DNA of 64,000 nt. It comes from Hungatella sp. (GTDB lineage Bacteria; Bacillota; Clostridia; Lachnospirales; Lachnospiraceae). This document shows positions 1-7,683 of the stretch, one piece after another (position 1 is the stretch's first letter; the number at the start of each line of letters is the position of its first letter). The stretch is taken from contig WASS01000026.1 of NCBI GenBank assembly GCA_009712635.1, positions 1 through 64,000 on the forward strand. The letters are read 5' to 3'. The position numbers were made by a program, and so were the translations under genes. The notes under the pieces were generated by a model. That model saw only the letters and a program-made list of their open reading frames with translations. It did not search any database and was not told where the DNA came from.

Positions 1-34
1 GCTGACTGTCACTAATAGGTCGAGGGCTTAACCA
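1..34 (+). rRNA. 23S ribosomal RNA, 3' end (partial)
   Basis: The first bases (ACTAATAGGTCGAGGGCTTAACC) match the conserved 3' terminus of bacterial 23S rRNA. The rest of the gene lies before the window. The exact mature end is estimated. The next 90 bases hold no recognisable 5S rRNA before the tRNA-Gly. Confidence 0.85.
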
Positions 35-126
35 GGTTGGTTTAGGTAAGAGGAAAGAACGGATGAAAGATATATAACAATGTGTGGTTTTGAGGGTATA
101 TGCCCAGATAAAAGAATAATTAATAA

Positions 127-199
127 GCGCGAGTGGCTCAGTTGGTGGAGTACGACCTTGCCAAGGTCGGGGTCGCGGGTTCGAGTCCCGTCTCGCGCT
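127..199 (+). tRNA. tRNA-Gly (anticodon GCC)
   Basis: A full cloverleaf is visible: acceptor GCGCGAG pairs with CTCGCGC, the anticodon loop TTGCCAA carries GCC, and the T-loop is TTCGAGT. CCA is not encoded. It lies about 90 bases after the 23S end and is probably cotranscribed with the rRNA operon. Confidence 0.96.
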
Positions 200-210
200 T
201 TTTTTATTTA

Positions 211-251
211 CCGGAGATCTTTCTTTTAATAGAAGACTCTGGTCTTTTTTT
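211..251 (+). terminator. Rho-independent terminator of the rRNA/tRNA-Gly transcript
   Basis: CCGGAG...CTCTGG forms a stem (one G-T pair, one bulge, inner TCTTT/AGAAG extension) followed by a run of seven T. The sequence from here to 426 holds no gene that I can see. Confidence 0.75.
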
Positions 252-426
252 ATTTCCAGGATAGATTATATGGACGAAATATGGAAATAAGGTATACATA
301 GATTTCAGAATGTGATAAAATGCGGATGGATGTACCATATAAGAAAACCCGATATTTTGCAGTTTGTATGGAATGTTTTGAAAAGAGGAACCAGTAGGAT
401 TGTCTGACGAAAGATAAGGAGGGTAT

Positions 427-1026
427 ATGTTAGATCGTGTGATTACCATAAGCAGAGAGTTTGGAAGCGGCGGCAGGGAACTGGGAATGAAGCTGTCAGA
501 GAAACTTGAAATCCCTTTCTATGACAAGGAATTAATTTCCTTAACTGCACAGGAAACGAATCTGACTGAGACTGAGTTTCTTAGTTATTATGAGAGCATT
601 CCCGTAACAGAGCAATCATTGGAACCACCCCTTTACACCTCATTTTCCCCCTTGTATGAAATACCTATATCTGATCAGGTATTTGTGGCTCAGTCCAGAG
701 TGATTAAAAGTCTGGCTGAAAAGGGACCGTGTATTATCGTTGGAAGGTGTGCGGACCGGGTTCTTGAAGACAGCATCAATCTATTTATATACGCAGGGAT
801 AGAACACCGGACCCAGCGAATTATTACCTTAAATAAAGATCTGGATCCTGAATTGGTAGAGAATAAAATAAGGGAAACAGATCGGAAAAGAAAAGAATAT
901 TATCAGTATTATACAGGCTGTGAATGGGGAAAGGCGCAGAATTATCACCTTTGCCTGGACAGTGGTCTAGCCGGTGTGGAAGGCTGTTATCAGGCCGTTT
1001 TAAGCTATTTAGGTCATTGTATTTAA
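427..1026 (+). CDS. Cytidylate kinase-like family protein
   Basis: The 199-aa product resembles the stand-alone cytidylate-kinase-like P-loop family common in Firmicutes, which is distinct from the essential Cmk. The nucleotide-binding start ISREFGSGGRELG is at residues 8-20, a core strand IIVGRCAD at 103-110, and an Arg/Lys-rich lid-like TDRKRKEYYQYY at 151-162, then YHLCLDSG at 173-180. It is predicted to be a cytosolic nucleoside-monophosphate kinase, but the substrate in this subfamily is not established. The ATG follows AAGGAGG by about 5 bases. It is monocistronic or weakly linked to the transpeptidase 24 bases downstream. A clear promoter was not found in 252-426. Confidence 0.8.
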   Translation: MLDRVITISREFGSGGRELGMKLSEKLEIPFYDKELISLTAQETNLTETEFLSYYESIPVTEQSLEPPLYTSFSPLYEIPISDQVFVAQSRVIKSLAEKGPCIIVGRCADRVLEDSINLFIYAGIEHRTQRIITLNKDLDPELVENKIRETDRKRKEYYQYYTGCEWGKAQNYHLCLDSGLAGVEGCYQAVLSYLGHCI

Positions 1027-1050
1027 TTATAGTTATGAAGGAGCATGGTT

Positions 1051-1662
1051 GTGAACGTAAGAATGAGTAAAAAGATAAGAAGAGTATTTTCGGGCTTGAT
1101 GGCAATTGTGTTGATCGCTTTGACTGCAACAACCGGTTATGCCCAGGAGGCGGTGGGACCGGGAGCAGATGGAAAGGCAGGTAATGCTGCATCGGTGAAT
1201 GGTGTATCCATATACGTGAGCAAACGGTTGAAGACCCTGACATTAAAACAGAATGGGACTTTAATCGGAGAGTATCCCGTTTCCATTGGTGCCTCGTCTT
1301 CTGACGGAAACAAAAAGGTGGAAGGTGATATGAGAACTCCCAGCGGTCAGTTTTACGTCTGTACGAGAAATGACAAAAGTGTGGCATATCTGGCACTTGG
1401 GCTTTCTTATCCCGGAGTAGAAGATGCCAATCGGGGATTTGAGCAGGGAATCATCACCCAGGAGCAAAGAGATGAAATTATTAATGCTAATTTAAACGGA
1501 CAGCAGCCTCCGTGGGAAACGGCACTGGGCGGAGCTATTATGATTCATGGTTGCAGAGTTCCGGATGGAACAACTCATGGATGCGTAGCAGTTGATAATG
1601 ATGTGATGGATGTTTTGTGGAGTTACTGCAATTTGGGTGTTCCGGTCACAATTGGTCCATAA
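1051..1662 (+). CDS. L,D-transpeptidase (YkuD domain), secreted
   Basis: This is an exported wall enzyme predicted to make 3-3 peptidoglycan cross-links or attach proteins. A basic start and a hydrophobic stretch ending near the Ala of GYA (about residue 31) form a signal peptide. A YkuD domain fills the rest. The catalytic signature is present: IMIHG at about 164-168 and the nucleophile in THGCVAVDN (Cys about 178). There is no LysM or other binding domain. I chose GTG 1051 as start because AAGGAG ends 7 bases before it. ATG 1045 would leave only 1 base. A terminator follows, so the gene ends its transcript. Confidence 0.88.
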   Translation: MNVRMSKKIRRVFSGLMAIVLIALTATTGYAQEAVGPGADGKAGNAASVNGVSIYVSKRLKTLTLKQNGTLIGEYPVSIGASSSDGNKKVEGDMRTPSGQFYVCTRNDKSVAYLALGLSYPGVEDANRGFEQGIITQEQRDEIINANLNGQQPPWETALGGAIMIHGCRVPDGTTHGCVAVDNDVMDVLWSYCNLGVPVTIGP

Positions 1663-1664
1663 AT

Positions 1665-1707
1665 GAAGTCCTCAAACTCGGTATATGCCGTTTTTGGGGA
1701 CTTTTTT
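1665..1707 (+). terminator. Rho-independent terminator after the L,D-transpeptidase gene
   Basis: AAGTCC(T)CAAA pairs with TTTTGGGGACTT around an inner CGG/CCG stem. The right arm runs into six T. Confidence 0.85.
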
Positions 1708-1718
1708 AATGCCTGTCC

Positions 1719-1747
1719 TTGTAATATAAGAACCTTTGTACTATAAT
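1719..1747 (+). promoter_or_regulatory. Sigma-A promoter of the aminotransferase-vanZ-truA-CDF operon
   Basis: TTGTAA (1719-1724), a 17-base spacer and a perfect TATAAT (1742-1747), 45 bases before the aminotransferase start. Confidence 0.78.
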
Positions 1748-1792
1748 AACTAAGATTATATTTTATTAATAAAAGACAGAGGTGGAATGCTC

Positions 1793-2959
1793 ATGCGATT
1801 TGCTAGAAGAATGAACCATTTTGGAGAGGGAATCTTTTCTAAGCTTCTGGAGTTGAAACGCCAGAAAGAGGAGAAGGGGGAACCGGTAATTGATCTGAGC
1901 GTGGGAGCACCAAACATTCCGCCGGCTGCACATATTACAGAAGCTCTTTGCGAAGCGGCCGCTGATCCCAACAATTATATTTATGCCATACATGATCAGA
2001 AAGAACTATTAGAGGCAGTCGCTCTATGGTATCAAAGACGATATGGAGTTATCCTGGATCCTTCATCAGAAATCTGCTCACTTCTTGGTTCTCAGGAGGG
2101 GCTGGCACATATAGCTCTGTCTATTATAGACGAAGGAGACATTGTGCTTGTTCCCGATCCCTGTTATCCGGTATTTGCCGATGGTCCTTTACTGGCTGGA
2201 GCCAGTCTTTTTTACATGCCCCAGAGGAAAGAAAAGGATTATCTCATTGATTTTTCAGAAATACCGGAAGAGATAGCAATAAAAGCCAGGTTTATGATTG
2301 TTTCTTATCCCAATAATCCTACCACAGTCATGGCACCTGACAGCTTCTATAGAGATTTAATTGAATTTGCTAACAAGTATGACATCGTAGTTTTACATGA
2401 TAACGCCTATAGTGAACTGGTATTTGACCAGCGTCAGTGCGGCAGCTTTTTAAGCTTTCCTGGTGCAAAAGAGATTGGTGTGGAATTTAATTCTCTTTCT
2501 AAAACCTATGGACTTGCTGGTGCAAGGATCGGATTCTGTCTGGGAAACCGGGACATTGTTGAAAAAATAAAAACCTTAAAGTCAAATATGGACTACGGGA
2601 TGTTTCTGCCTGTTCAAAAAGCGGCGATTGCTGCAATTACAGGAGATCAATCCTGTGTTGAATCAACCAGAATGGCATATGAGAGACGAAGAGATGCTTT
2701 GTGTGAACATATGACCCGAATTGGGTGGAATATGGAAAAGCCCCAGGCAACCATGTTTGTATGGGCGAAGATTCCGGACAAATTTAAAGATTCAGAGACA
2801 TTTTCCAGGGAACTTCTGGAGAAGGCTGGAGTACTGGTAACACCTGGAAGTGCGTTTGGTCCTTCAGGAGAGGGATTCGTAAGACTTGCGCTGGTGCGTG
2901 AGGAAGAGGCCCTCATTCAGGCTGCCGGGCAGGTAGATAAAAGTGGAATTTTGAGGTGA
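1793..2959 (+). CDS. Class I/II PLP-dependent aminotransferase (DapL/AspC-like)
   Basis: This cytosolic fold-type I aminotransferase of about 388 aa closely resembles the LL-diaminopimelate/aspartate aminotransferase group. Visible landmarks, numbered from the internal ATG, are SYPNNPT near 171-177, the Asp-Tyr pair of LHDNAYSEL near 201-209, the PLP lysine in NSLSKTYG (Lys about 237) and the distal Arg region ARIGF. The substrate cannot be fixed from sequence. There is no dap operon around it, so I would not call it dapL. ATG 1793 is favoured over ATG 1787 because AGAGGTGG lies about 7 bases before it. The stop overlaps the upstream GTG of the vanZ reading frame, so the two are translationally close. 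Confidence 0.85.
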   Translation: MRFARRMNHFGEGIFSKLLELKRQKEEKGEPVIDLSVGAPNIPPAAHITEALCEAAADPNNYIYAIHDQKELLEAVALWYQRRYGVILDPSSEICSLLGSQEGLAHIALSIIDEGDIVLVPDPCYPVFADGPLLAGASLFYMPQRKEKDYLIDFSEIPEEIAIKARFMIVSYPNNPTTVMAPDSFYRDLIEFANKYDIVVLHDNAYSELVFDQRQCGSFLSFPGAKEIGVEFNSLSKTYGLAGARIGFCLGNRDIVEKIKTLKSNMDYGMFLPVQKAAIAAITGDQSCVESTRMAYERRRDALCEHMTRIGWNMEKPQATMFVWAKIPDKFKDSETFSRELLEKAGVLVTPGSAFGPSGEGFVRLALVREEEALIQAAGQVDKSGILR

Positions 2960-2964
2960 GACAT

Positions 2965-3414
2965 ATGAAAAAGAGATTGGTGTGGACAGTGACAGCAGTC
3001 TTATATATTTTATTTATTTACTCCAACTCACTTAAGACAGCAGATTTATCATCGGTTGACAGCGGGCATGTTTTGGAGTATTTAAGGAATTTGTTTATCT
3101 CCGCTGGCATAGATAGCCGGTGGCTCACAGAGCATATAATCCGAAAGGCAGGTCATTTCTCGGAATATACGCTGTTAGGAATAATTTTGTATCAATGTGT
3201 GAAATCATATAAGATCACCATGGAGAAGCGGTTATTTATCCATGGAATGGCAGGTTTTCTCATCCCTTTTATTGATGAAACCATTCAGCTGTTTGTACCG
3301 GGAAGATCGGGACAGATCTCTGATGTATGGCTGGATTGTTCAGGAGTGGCAGCCGGAACTGCGATTGCAGCACTCCTGTTTTTTATATACGCAAAAGAAT
3401 GGAGTAAAATATGA
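2965..3414 (+). CDS. VanZ family membrane protein
   Basis: A 149-aa VanZ-like protein with about four hydrophobic segments. The family hallmarks are RKAGHFSEY in the first half and FIDETIQLFVPGRSGQISDVWLD in the second. VanZ proteins give low-level teicoplanin or lipoglycopeptide tolerance in some hosts, but most chromosomal homologues have no assigned role. The start is ATG 2965 behind GAGGTGAG. An upstream GTG at 2956 overlaps the preceding stop and is less likely. The stop overlaps the truA start (ATGA), which shows coupling within the operon. Confidence 0.85.
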   Translation: MKKRLVWTVTAVLYILFIYSNSLKTADLSSVDSGHVLEYLRNLFISAGIDSRWLTEHIIRKAGHFSEYTLLGIILYQCVKSYKITMEKRLFIHGMAGFLIPFIDETIQLFVPGRSGQISDVWLDCSGVAAGTAIAALLFFIYAKEWSKI

Positions 3415-4148
3415 CGAATTACCGGATAGTAGTTGAGTATGACGGAAGCCGTTATGATGGATGGCAGAAGCAGGGAAATACCGATCAAACCATACAGGGG
3501 AAGATAGAAAGTGTTTTAGAACGGTTGTGTGGGCAAAGCGTGGAGGTACATGGATCAGGCAGAACAGATGCAGGGGTACACGCTCTTAATCAGGTTGCTA
3601 ATTTTCACGTTGATATAGATAAAAAGAGACAGGAGATAATGGAGTATTTAAATCATTACCTGCCTGAAGATATCCGGGTAAAGGCACTGGATCAGGTGCC
3701 GGAGCGGTTTCACAGCCGTTTGAATGCACAGGAAAAGACATATATTTACCGAATTGAACTGGGAGAAAAGAAGCAGGTGTTTGATCGTAAGTATATTTAT
3801 GGTCTTCATAAAAATCTGGACGTAGAAGCCATGGAACGGGCAGCTGTTATACTCTGCGGTGAACACGATTTTAAAAGCTTTTGTTCTAACCGGAAAATGA
3901 AGAAGTCAACAGTAAGAAATTTAAAGAAAATAGAATTTGAAAAAGAGGATACCAGACTTTTCGTTCGTTTTACTGGAAATGGATTTCTCTATAATATGGT
4001 AAGAATTCTTATGGGCACTTTAATAGAAGTGGGACTGAAGGAACGAAAACCTGAGGAAATGTCTGGTATATTAAAGGCGCTGGACCGGCAGATGGCAGGT
4101 TATACCGCGCCTCCGGAAGGCCTTTTTCTGGAGAGTGTCAACTATTAA
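3411..4148 (+). CDS. truA: tRNA pseudouridine(38-40) synthase TruA
   Basis: 245 aa, the normal length for TruA, which isomerises uridines 38, 39 and 40 in the anticodon stem-loop of many tRNAs. The catalytic motif GRTDAGVHA is at residues 50-58 with the nucleophilic Asp53. Two alpha/beta RNA-binding halves are complete, and the C-terminal NMVRILMGTLIEVG motif is intact. It overlaps vanZ by 4 bases and is followed after 24 bases by the CDF transporter. In many Firmicutes truA follows ecfA/ecfT. That neighbourhood is absent here. Confidence 0.97.
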   Translation: MTNYRIVVEYDGSRYDGWQKQGNTDQTIQGKIESVLERLCGQSVEVHGSGRTDAGVHALNQVANFHVDIDKKRQEIMEYLNHYLPEDIRVKALDQVPERFHSRLNAQEKTYIYRIELGEKKQVFDRKYIYGLHKNLDVEAMERAAVILCGEHDFKSFCSNRKMKKSTVRNLKKIEFEKEDTRLFVRFTGNGFLYNMVRILMGTLIEVGLKERKPEEMSGILKALDRQMAGYTAPPEGLFLESVNY

Positions 4149-4172
4149 CTTTAAAATCAGGAAAGGAGAACT

Positions 4173-5291
4173 ATGACTGATTTTTTTGTTCGTATTTTTG
4201 TGAAGGACTACAAAAACACGGAGGATTCCCTGGTGCGTACCCGATACGGGCTGATGGCAAGTGTGGTGGGGATCTTCTGCAACATCCTTTTGTTCACTGC
4301 TAAGCTTTTAACGGGACTGCTGATTAACAGTATCTCTGTTATGGCAGACGCATTTAATAACTTATCGGATGCGGCATCTTCAATTATAGGGTTTATTGGT
4401 GTGAAGATGGCTGGAAAGCCGGCAGATGAGGAGCACCCATTTGGACATGGAAGAGTGGAATACATTGCGGCATTTATTGTTGCATTTCTTGTTATCCAGG
4501 TAGGTTTTTCCCTGTTTAAAACCTCAATTGATAAAATTCTCCACCCTCAGGAGATGTCTTTTCATGCAGTGTCTGTTATTATCCTTATTTTGTCTGTATT
4601 AGTGAAATTATGGATGGCGTTTTTTAACAGAACTCTTGGAAATCGAATACAGTCAGCTGTCATGAAGGCGACGGCGGCAGATTCTATGGGTGATGTAATA
4701 ACCACTTCCTCTACTATTTTATCTGTAGTTATTTATGGTATCTGGGGGTTAAATATTGATGGAATCGTGGGTGTGATTGTCTCAGTCATCGTCATGTGGG
4801 CGGGTATCAGGATTGCAAAAGATACTCTTACGCCATTAATCGGTGAGCCCATAGATCCAAAGCTTTACCAGGAAATCACTGATTTTGTGGAAGCTTATGA
4901 AGGAATTGTGGGAAGTCATGATCTGATCGTTCATAATTATGGACCAACCAGAAGTATGGCCTCCATTCATGCTGAAGTTCCTAATGATGTAAATGTAGAG
5001 GTGTCCCATGAGATTATCGACCGGATTGAACGGGAGGCATTAAAAAAATTTGGGATATTTCTTGTTATTCATATGGATCCTGTGGAAACCAGAGATTCTA
5101 AAGTAATGGAATTTGGAAGTATGGTGGAAAATGTGATACAGAATACTGATGAAAGAGTCACATTTCATGATTTCAGAATGATAGAAGGGAAGGATCAGAT
5201 TAATCTGATCTTTGATCTGGTAGTTCCCAGGGAATATGACCGCAAAAAAAAGGGAATGGCTAAAAGAAGAGATCACAAAAAAGGTAACTGA
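4173..5291 (+). CDS. Cation diffusion facilitator transporter (probably Mn2+/divalent metal efflux)
   Basis: A 372-aa CDF exporter with six transmembrane segments (about 30-220) and a cytoplasmic metal-binding C-terminal domain (about 225-345). It exchanges a divalent metal for protons across the cell membrane. In the TM2 metal site the residues are Asn62 and Asp66 (FNNLSD), and in TM5 Asp170 and Asp174 (ADSMGD). An N-D-D-D set is typical of manganese CDFs rather than the H/D set of zinc exporters, so Mn2+ is the inferred substrate. HPFGHGRVE at 88-96 is the family signature. The tail is rich in Lys/Arg. A short hairpin (5319-5335) follows the gene. Confidence 0.88.
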   Translation: MTDFFVRIFVKDYKNTEDSLVRTRYGLMASVVGIFCNILLFTAKLLTGLLINSISVMADAFNNLSDAASSIIGFIGVKMAGKPADEEHPFGHGRVEYIAAFIVAFLVIQVGFSLFKTSIDKILHPQEMSFHAVSVIILILSVLVKLWMAFFNRTLGNRIQSAVMKATAADSMGDVITTSSTILSVVIYGIWGLNIDGIVGVIVSVIVMWAGIRIAKDTLTPLIGEPIDPKLYQEITDFVEAYEGIVGSHDLIVHNYGPTRSMASIHAEVPNDVNVEVSHEIIDRIEREALKKFGIFLVIHMDPVETRDSKVMEFGSMVENVIQNTDERVTFHDFRMIEGKDQINLIFDLVVPREYDRKKKGMAKRRDHKKGN

Positions 5292-5428
5292 GATAGATAA
5301 ACGCTGCTGTCTGGTCATAACCGCGGAAAGCGGTTTCGGTGTGGAAAAATAAGGTAATAAAATATTTCCATTTTATGCAATAAGATGACAGAAATCAGCA
5401 TTAACCTAATAGAAAGGAAATCGGATCC

Positions 5429-6007
5429 ATGCTGTTTATGGGATTGATGAGCTTTGGCGGAGCTGAGGATTACAGCCTGTTAAGCGATGAAGCGCTTTTG
5501 AAAAAAGTGGCAGAAGGCGATCAGGAGGCTTTTCAGCGTTTATATCAGAATACAGACCGCACGATGTACAGTTTTATTCTGTCCATTATAAAGCACCCCC
5601 AGGATGCGGAGGAAATCTTGCAGGAAGTCTATTTAAAGATATGGACTTCTGCAAAGAGCTACAAATCCCAGGGGAAACCTTTGGCGTGGATGTTTACCAT
5701 AGCACGGAATTTATGCTATATGAAATTCCGGGAGCAGAAGCATGACTCGGACATTACATTAGAAGACTTGTCTGGAACGGAAACCGGAGAGGTCTGTTCA
5801 GAAATAGAGATGGCAGCAGATAAGATGGTATTGCTGGCTGCATTGTCCATTTTAAAGGAAGAGGAGAGAGAGATCGTTCTTCTTCATACTTCAGCCGGAA
5901 TGAAGCACAGGGAAATAGCGGCCAGCTTAAAGATTCCTTTGGCAACTGCTCTGTCCAGATATAACCGGGCTATGAAAAAACTGGAAAATTATTTAAGAGA
6001 GGAGTAG
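5429..6007 (+). CDS. ECF-type RNA polymerase sigma factor
   Basis: 192 aa with sigma region 2 at about 24-103 (DAEEILQEVYLKIW at 59-72, then PLAWMFTIARNLCY) and region 4 at about 135-190 with a helix-turn-helix (MKHREIAASLKIPLATALSRYNRAM). It lacks regions 1 and 3, as expected of the ECF group. It should direct RNA polymerase to a small stress or envelope regulon when released by the anti-sigma factor encoded 8 bases downstream. The first ~20 residues are unusual for the family, so ATG 5438 or later could be the true start. A self-regulated promoter in 5292-5428 is likely but not identified. Confidence 0.88.
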   Translation: MLFMGLMSFGGAEDYSLLSDEALLKKVAEGDQEAFQRLYQNTDRTMYSFILSIIKHPQDAEEILQEVYLKIWTSAKSYKSQGKPLAWMFTIARNLCYMKFREQKHDSDITLEDLSGTETGEVCSEIEMAADKMVLLAALSILKEEEREIVLLHTSAGMKHREIAASLKIPLATALSRYNRAMKKLENYLREE

Positions 6008-6015
6008 GCTTTGAT

Positions 6016-7446
6016 ATGGCTTTAGATAAACACAAACAACTAAATAGAAAACAGATCGAAGCCTGCTTAAAATCTGCAACTGATGACTTAATCCCCAATG
6101 TACTGGATCGGATTGATTTAACCACTCCCCAGATAGCGGAGACCAGAGTTTCCAAGCCTGTTTTTTTTAAACGGCAGCGAGTGCTTGCAGGTCTGATTGC
6201 AGCCTGTTTTTGCATGATTATGCTTGCCGGAGGAACTTACAGCTACCAAAACAGCAGGGTGGATTCTGTCATAGGAATTGATGTGAACCCAAGTGTTGAA
6301 CTATCTGTAAACAAGAAAAACAGGGTGCTGAAAGCGGAGGCGGTCAATCAGGACGGAATGACAATACTTAAGGATATGGATATGGAAGGCGTGGATTTAA
6401 ATGTGGCAGTTAACGCCATCATCGGATCCATGGTTACCCACGGCTTTCTTGATGATCTGGATAATGCAATACTGGTTACTGTATCCAATGACAGCATTAA
6501 AAAGGCTTCCAACTTAAGATCTGCAGTGGTCACTGATATCAGGACGACTCTGGAGGAAAAAAGATTAAAAGCGGTTGTGTATGACCAGCAGGTCATAGAG
6601 GAAGACGATGTGAAGCAATTGGCCCAGGAACATAACATTTCCTATGGAAAAGCTTATTTCTTAAAAGAACTGATTGCTCAGAATTCTTCCCTTTCTATGG
6701 AAGATATGGAAGAACTGGCTCCGCTTACCATGGAAGAGATTGCTAAGGTCATAACAGAAAGGTCCTATGCAGTAGGGGCTAAGACAAAGGTTTCAGAGGA
6801 AACTCTGGAAGAGACAAGGACCAGCATTCAGACAACGGAGGAGACGACTACAAAGAAAGAGACAGAGTCTGTCACTGAAACCACTCCGGAATCCACATCT
6901 GCTGAGACTCAGAGCCAGGTGCATACAGAGTCATCGAACACCCAGCCTCCGGCTACAAGCGGGGAAACGACGGCAGCAGCAACTACATCTGAAGATGTGG
7001 TGTCATCAGAGAAAATAAAGATTGATTACGTGGACTATGAGAATGGCATTGTCATGGTTCACTTTAAAACGAAAGTGAAATGGAAAAATCCTACAGTTTC
7101 GGTAAAGGATGGAGATAATAACACATACTCATCAAAAATAGAAGAGACCGATTCTGATTACTGTGAGATCAGTGTAACCGGCTTAGAAGGAGGCAGGGAA
7201 TATACCTTTGTACTTGGAGGTATATCGCCGAAATCAGGTAAGCAGACCACTGTAAAGGGCGTTTTTGAAACACCTGTAATTGGGGACGGAGAAGCTGATG
7301 ACACGGAAACAGAGGAGACGACTACCGAGGAGGTAGTCACAAAGCCGGCTGAAACTACAACCACGAAAGCGCCAGAAACAGATACAACCGTGGCAGAGAA
7401 AAAGAATACAGAATCAGTAAATCAGGAAGGGCATTCCGTACAATAA
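6016..7446 (+). CDS. RsgI-like transmembrane anti-sigma factor with Thr/Glu-rich linker and FN3-like domain
   Basis: 476 aa. Residues 1-52 are cytoplasmic and should bind the ECF sigma factor. They lack the HxxxCxxC zinc motif of the usual ZAS anti-sigma fold. One membrane span lies at about 56-74. The juxtamembrane extracellular domain has VIGIDVNPSVEL (Asn91-Pro92), the signature of the RsgI middle domain, where autoproteolysis between Asn and Pro has been reported in this family. A Thr/Glu/Ser-rich linker (about 255-325) leads to a beta-rich domain (about 326-420, VTGLEGGREYTFVLGG resembles FN3). A second acidic Thr-rich tail ends the protein. A signal sensed outside the cell is inferred. 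The ligand is unknown. Confidence 0.85.
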   Translation: MALDKHKQLNRKQIEACLKSATDDLIPNVLDRIDLTTPQIAETRVSKPVFFKRQRVLAGLIAACFCMIMLAGGTYSYQNSRVDSVIGIDVNPSVELSVNKKNRVLKAEAVNQDGMTILKDMDMEGVDLNVAVNAIIGSMVTHGFLDDLDNAILVTVSNDSIKKASNLRSAVVTDIRTTLEEKRLKAVVYDQQVIEEDDVKQLAQEHNISYGKAYFLKELIAQNSSLSMEDMEELAPLTMEEIAKVITERSYAVGAKTKVSEETLEETRTSIQTTEETTTKKETESVTETTPESTSAETQSQVHTESSNTQPPATSGETTAAATTSEDVVSSEKIKIDYVDYENGIVMVHFKTKVKWKNPTVSVKDGDNNTYSSKIEETDSDYCEISVTGLEGGREYTFVLGGISPKSGKQTTVKGVFETPVIGDGEADDTETEETTTEEVVTKPAETTTTKAPETDTTVAEKKNTESVNQEGHSVQ

Positions 7447-7496
7447 GGCTCTTCCTGAGCTTTAAGAATATTTGGTAAAAAAATGTAAAATAGTGC

Positions 7497-7525
7497 TTGA
7501 CCACAGGAGAAACCTATAGTATAAT
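7497..7525 (+). promoter_or_regulatory. Sigma-A promoter of tRNA-Gln copy 1
   Basis: TTGACC (7497-7502), a 17-base spacer, TATAAT (7520-7525), 16 bases before the tRNA. Confidence 0.9.
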
Positions 7526-7541
7526 ACACTCGTTGCACTGA

Positions 7542-7613
7542 TGGGCTATCGCCAAATGGTAAGGCAACGGACTCTGACTCCGTCATTTCAAGGTTCGAAT
7601 CCTTGTAGCCCAG
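7542..7613 (+). tRNA. tRNA-Gln (anticodon CTG), copy 1
   Basis: Acceptor TGGGCTA pairs with TAGCCCA, the anticodon loop CTCTGAC carries CTG and reads CAG, and the T-arm is CAAGG-TTCGAAT-CCTTG. The variable loop has five bases (CATTT). CCA is not encoded. The gene has its own promoter and terminator, and a near-identical copy lies at 17396. Confidence 0.96.
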
Positions 7614-7626
7614 TGATGAAAAAAAT

Positions 7627-7667
7627 AAAAAAGCGTTGGTTTGCGAAAGCAGATCAACGCTTTTTTT
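7627..7667. terminator. Bidirectional terminator between tRNA-Gln copy 1 and the GH105 gene
   Basis: AAAAAAGCGTTG pairs with CAACGCTTTTTT around an inner GGTTTGC-GAAA-GCAGATC hairpin. T-tracts on both strands let it serve the tRNA (+) and the convergent hydrolase operon (-). Confidence 0.9.
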
Positions 7668-7683
7668 GATGCATTCAGTTTAG

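Noticed and set aside
34-126. Possible 5S rRNA
   Set aside because: The stretch is too short and lacks the conserved 5S core; only a faint resemblance to spacer sequence is seen.
824-1396. 190-codon minus-strand frame across two plus-strand genes
   Set aside because: It spans the end of the kinase-like gene and the start of the transpeptidase, both well supported. No motif is present.
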